A stretch of DNA of 64,000 bases, taken from VGSZ01 sp044349155. GTDB lineage: Bacteria; Myxococcota; UBA727; VGSZ01. Positions within the stretch are counted from its first letter, which is position 1; every line of letters begins with the position of its first letter. Positions 62,823-64,000 of this stretch are shown here, in pieces. The notes beneath the pieces were generated by a model, which saw only the letters and a list, made by a program, of their open reading frames with translations, ran no database searches and was not told where the DNA came from. Where the stretch lies: contig JBIKRQ010000003.1 of the NCBI GenBank assembly GCA_044349155.1, positions 1 to 64,000 on the forward strand. Reading direction: 5' to 3'. The translations under genes were made by a program, and so were the position numbers.

Positions 62823-64000
62823 TCAGGGCCACTTCGGCGCGGTTGCATCGACGGATTCCCGCAGGGCAACGTCGATCGCCGAGCTCATGACGTTGTCGAA
62901 GTGGTCACCCGGGCGCAGGTCTTTGACGTGCGAAAAGGCGACGAGCACGTTCGACCAGTCGCCGACCTGCGCGCACGCTTCCATGGTGGCCAACGCGACG
63001 GACGCACGCGCACTGGCCGACGCCAGCTTCAGGCACTTGACCGCGACGTCAACTCGACCGAGGGCGCCGGCATCTTTCACGAAGTCGCGACACGCGGTGT
63101 CTCGCTTCCTGGCGGGCAGCGCGCCGAGCTCGGTGAGTGCTCGTTCCAACCGCTCGTCGACGTAAACACGCTCGCCCAGGGCGACGAGGCGCGGATGCTC
63201 CCAGGCACAGTTCCACGCCGGTTCGTTCTCGCAGCGTGCCTTCAGCACCTCGATGGCGAGGTCGCGGTTGTTCGTCATCTCTGCGATGTCGAGGAGCCTC
63301 ACGTCGTGGTCGGCGCGCAGTGCTTCGATCTCCGATTGGGCTTCCGCGTCGCGACCAAGCGCGACGAGCTCCTCCGCTGAGCGCTTCGTGTGCCTCGTGG
63401 CCCACGCTGCAGCGTCGATGGGGGCGTGGGCACGCAGGATGCGAAGGAGAAACCACCCAGCCTGGTCACGTGCCTCCTCCCTCTCGAGGAGGCGCTGCGC
63501 GAACGATGCGGCCAACGAGGCGTTCGCACGCTCCACCGCCGTCAGCGCGATCTGCAGATGCGCGGTGTTGTCGAGCAGCTCGTTGTGATCGAGCACGAGC
63601 TCGAGGTAGCGCTCCGGTTGCCCGAGCCGCACAAGCTCGCGCAACACCTCGCGCGATACGTCGTCGCCGTCCTCGGGATTGGCTTCGCCCCACGCACGAA
63701 GGAACTCGTCGAGTGCGGTGCTTTCCTCGTCGCGGACCAACGGCGAAATCGCGCGCCGGAGCGGCTGTGCCAGACGGAAGCTCAGCGTCGGCAGGAGTTC
63801 GTCCACGAGCGCCTTGTGCCCACCGAGCGCGGCCATGCTGAAGAGCGGATCGTCGGTGTACCCATACGTCGTGAAGTAGGCGCGCACGCGGTCCTGCAGA
63901 GCAGCCTCTGCCTTGTGCGGCGCCAGACGCCACCACGCCGGCAGAAGCCCACAGAGCGCGTTGATGTGCCCAAACGACGACTCCTCTGGCGGGAAGGCGG
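62823..64000 (-). CDS. Truncated helical-repeat protein of unknown function
   Basis: The frame is open through the window edge, so about 390 C-terminal residues are visible and the start lies beyond 64000. A GTG at 63887 is internal: upstream codons (SSFGHINALCGLLPAWW and onward) are in the same frame. The protein is helical with TPR-like pairs of helices (ALTAVERANASLAASFAQRLLEREEARDQAGWFLLRIL) and has no signal or membrane segment in the visible part. It is convergent with yceI, 6 bp apart. No family recognised. Confidence 0.6.
   Translation of the reverse strand, partial: AFPPEESSFGHINALCGLLPAWWRLAPHKAEAALQDRVRAYFTTYGYTDDPLFSMAALGGHKALVDELLPTLSFRLAQPLRRAISPLVRDEESTALDEFLRAWGEANPEDGDDVSREVLRELVRLGQPERYLELVLDHNELLDNTAHLQIALTAVERANASLAASFAQRLLEREEARDQAGWFLLRILRAHAPIDAAAWATRHTKRSAEELVALGRDAEAQSEIEALRADHDVRLLDIAEMTNNRDLAIEVLKARCENEPAWNCAWEHPRLVALGERVYVDERLERALTELGALPARKRDTACRDFVKDAGALGRVDVAVKCLKLASASARASVALATMEACAQVGDWSNVLVAFSHVKDLRPGDHFDNVMSSAIDVALRESVDATAPKWP

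Overview
The window is GC-rich bacterial DNA that looks like a flagellated member of the Myxococcota (old Deltaproteobacteria). Supporting signs are the CdnL/CarD gene followed by an IspD-family gene, a DUF4388 protein, a secreted protein with a MYXO-CTERM-like tail, lipoproteins with a Gly-Glu linker or pre-peptidase-like domains, multi-haem secreted proteins, and a retron reverse transcriptase of the long myxobacterial type. No rRNA, tRNA or CRISPR array was found. The species cannot be named from the sequence.

Layout. 1-5.4 kb: a truncated gene, a DUF4388 protein, a Cys-rich lipoprotein and a small AT-richer lipoprotein islet. 5.4-10 kb: a minus-strand flagellar operon fliL-M-N-O-P-Q-R with 4-11 nt overlaps. 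10-16.3 kb: a DUF1549/c-type cytochrome protein, a MYXO-CTERM protein, a lipoprotein, RNase HI, a membrane protein, an IspD-like protein and CdnL. 16.4-22.2 kb: a TolC-like protein, a frameshifted lipoprotein, a hydrolase-fold protein without its usual serine, a tri-haem lipoprotein and two repeat-rich gaps. 22.2-28.6 kb: five minus-strand genes, all overlapping by 4 nt, encoding a small protein, a Rad50-like ATPase with a zinc hook, a small protein, a MoxR ATPase and a vWA protein. 28.6-33.7 kb: a MarR-EmrA-EmrB-TolC drug-efflux operon whose tolC is frameshifted. 33.8-38.5 kb: a thioesterase, fdhD, and flgM-N-K-L. 38.5-54.2 kb: two orphan genes, a retron (reverse transcriptase plus msr-msd RNA), and directly upstream on the same strand a four-gene operon encoding WGR, helical-repeat, WD40-HEAT (2197 aa) and SWIM zinc-finger proteins. 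54.4-64 kb: a secreted repeat protein, a YfiR/TonB-receptor/chemoreceptor operon, thiopurine methyltransferase, YceI and a truncated gene.

The most notable content is (i) the retron, with a perfect 29-bp msd stem inside an imperfect inverted repeat with arms of about 76 nt, placed 39 bp after the SWIM gene; (ii) the Rad50-MoxR-vWA operon 14 kb away, which together with the WGR/SWIM operon carries the parts of an E. coli yehI/yehLMPQ-like locus; and (iii) a 66-bp double-hairpin repeat found in three copies, once alone and twice inside a second repeat at two different positions, suggesting a small mobile unit. Three apparent single-base frameshifts lie in otherwise intact genes; these may be real decay or sequence errors.
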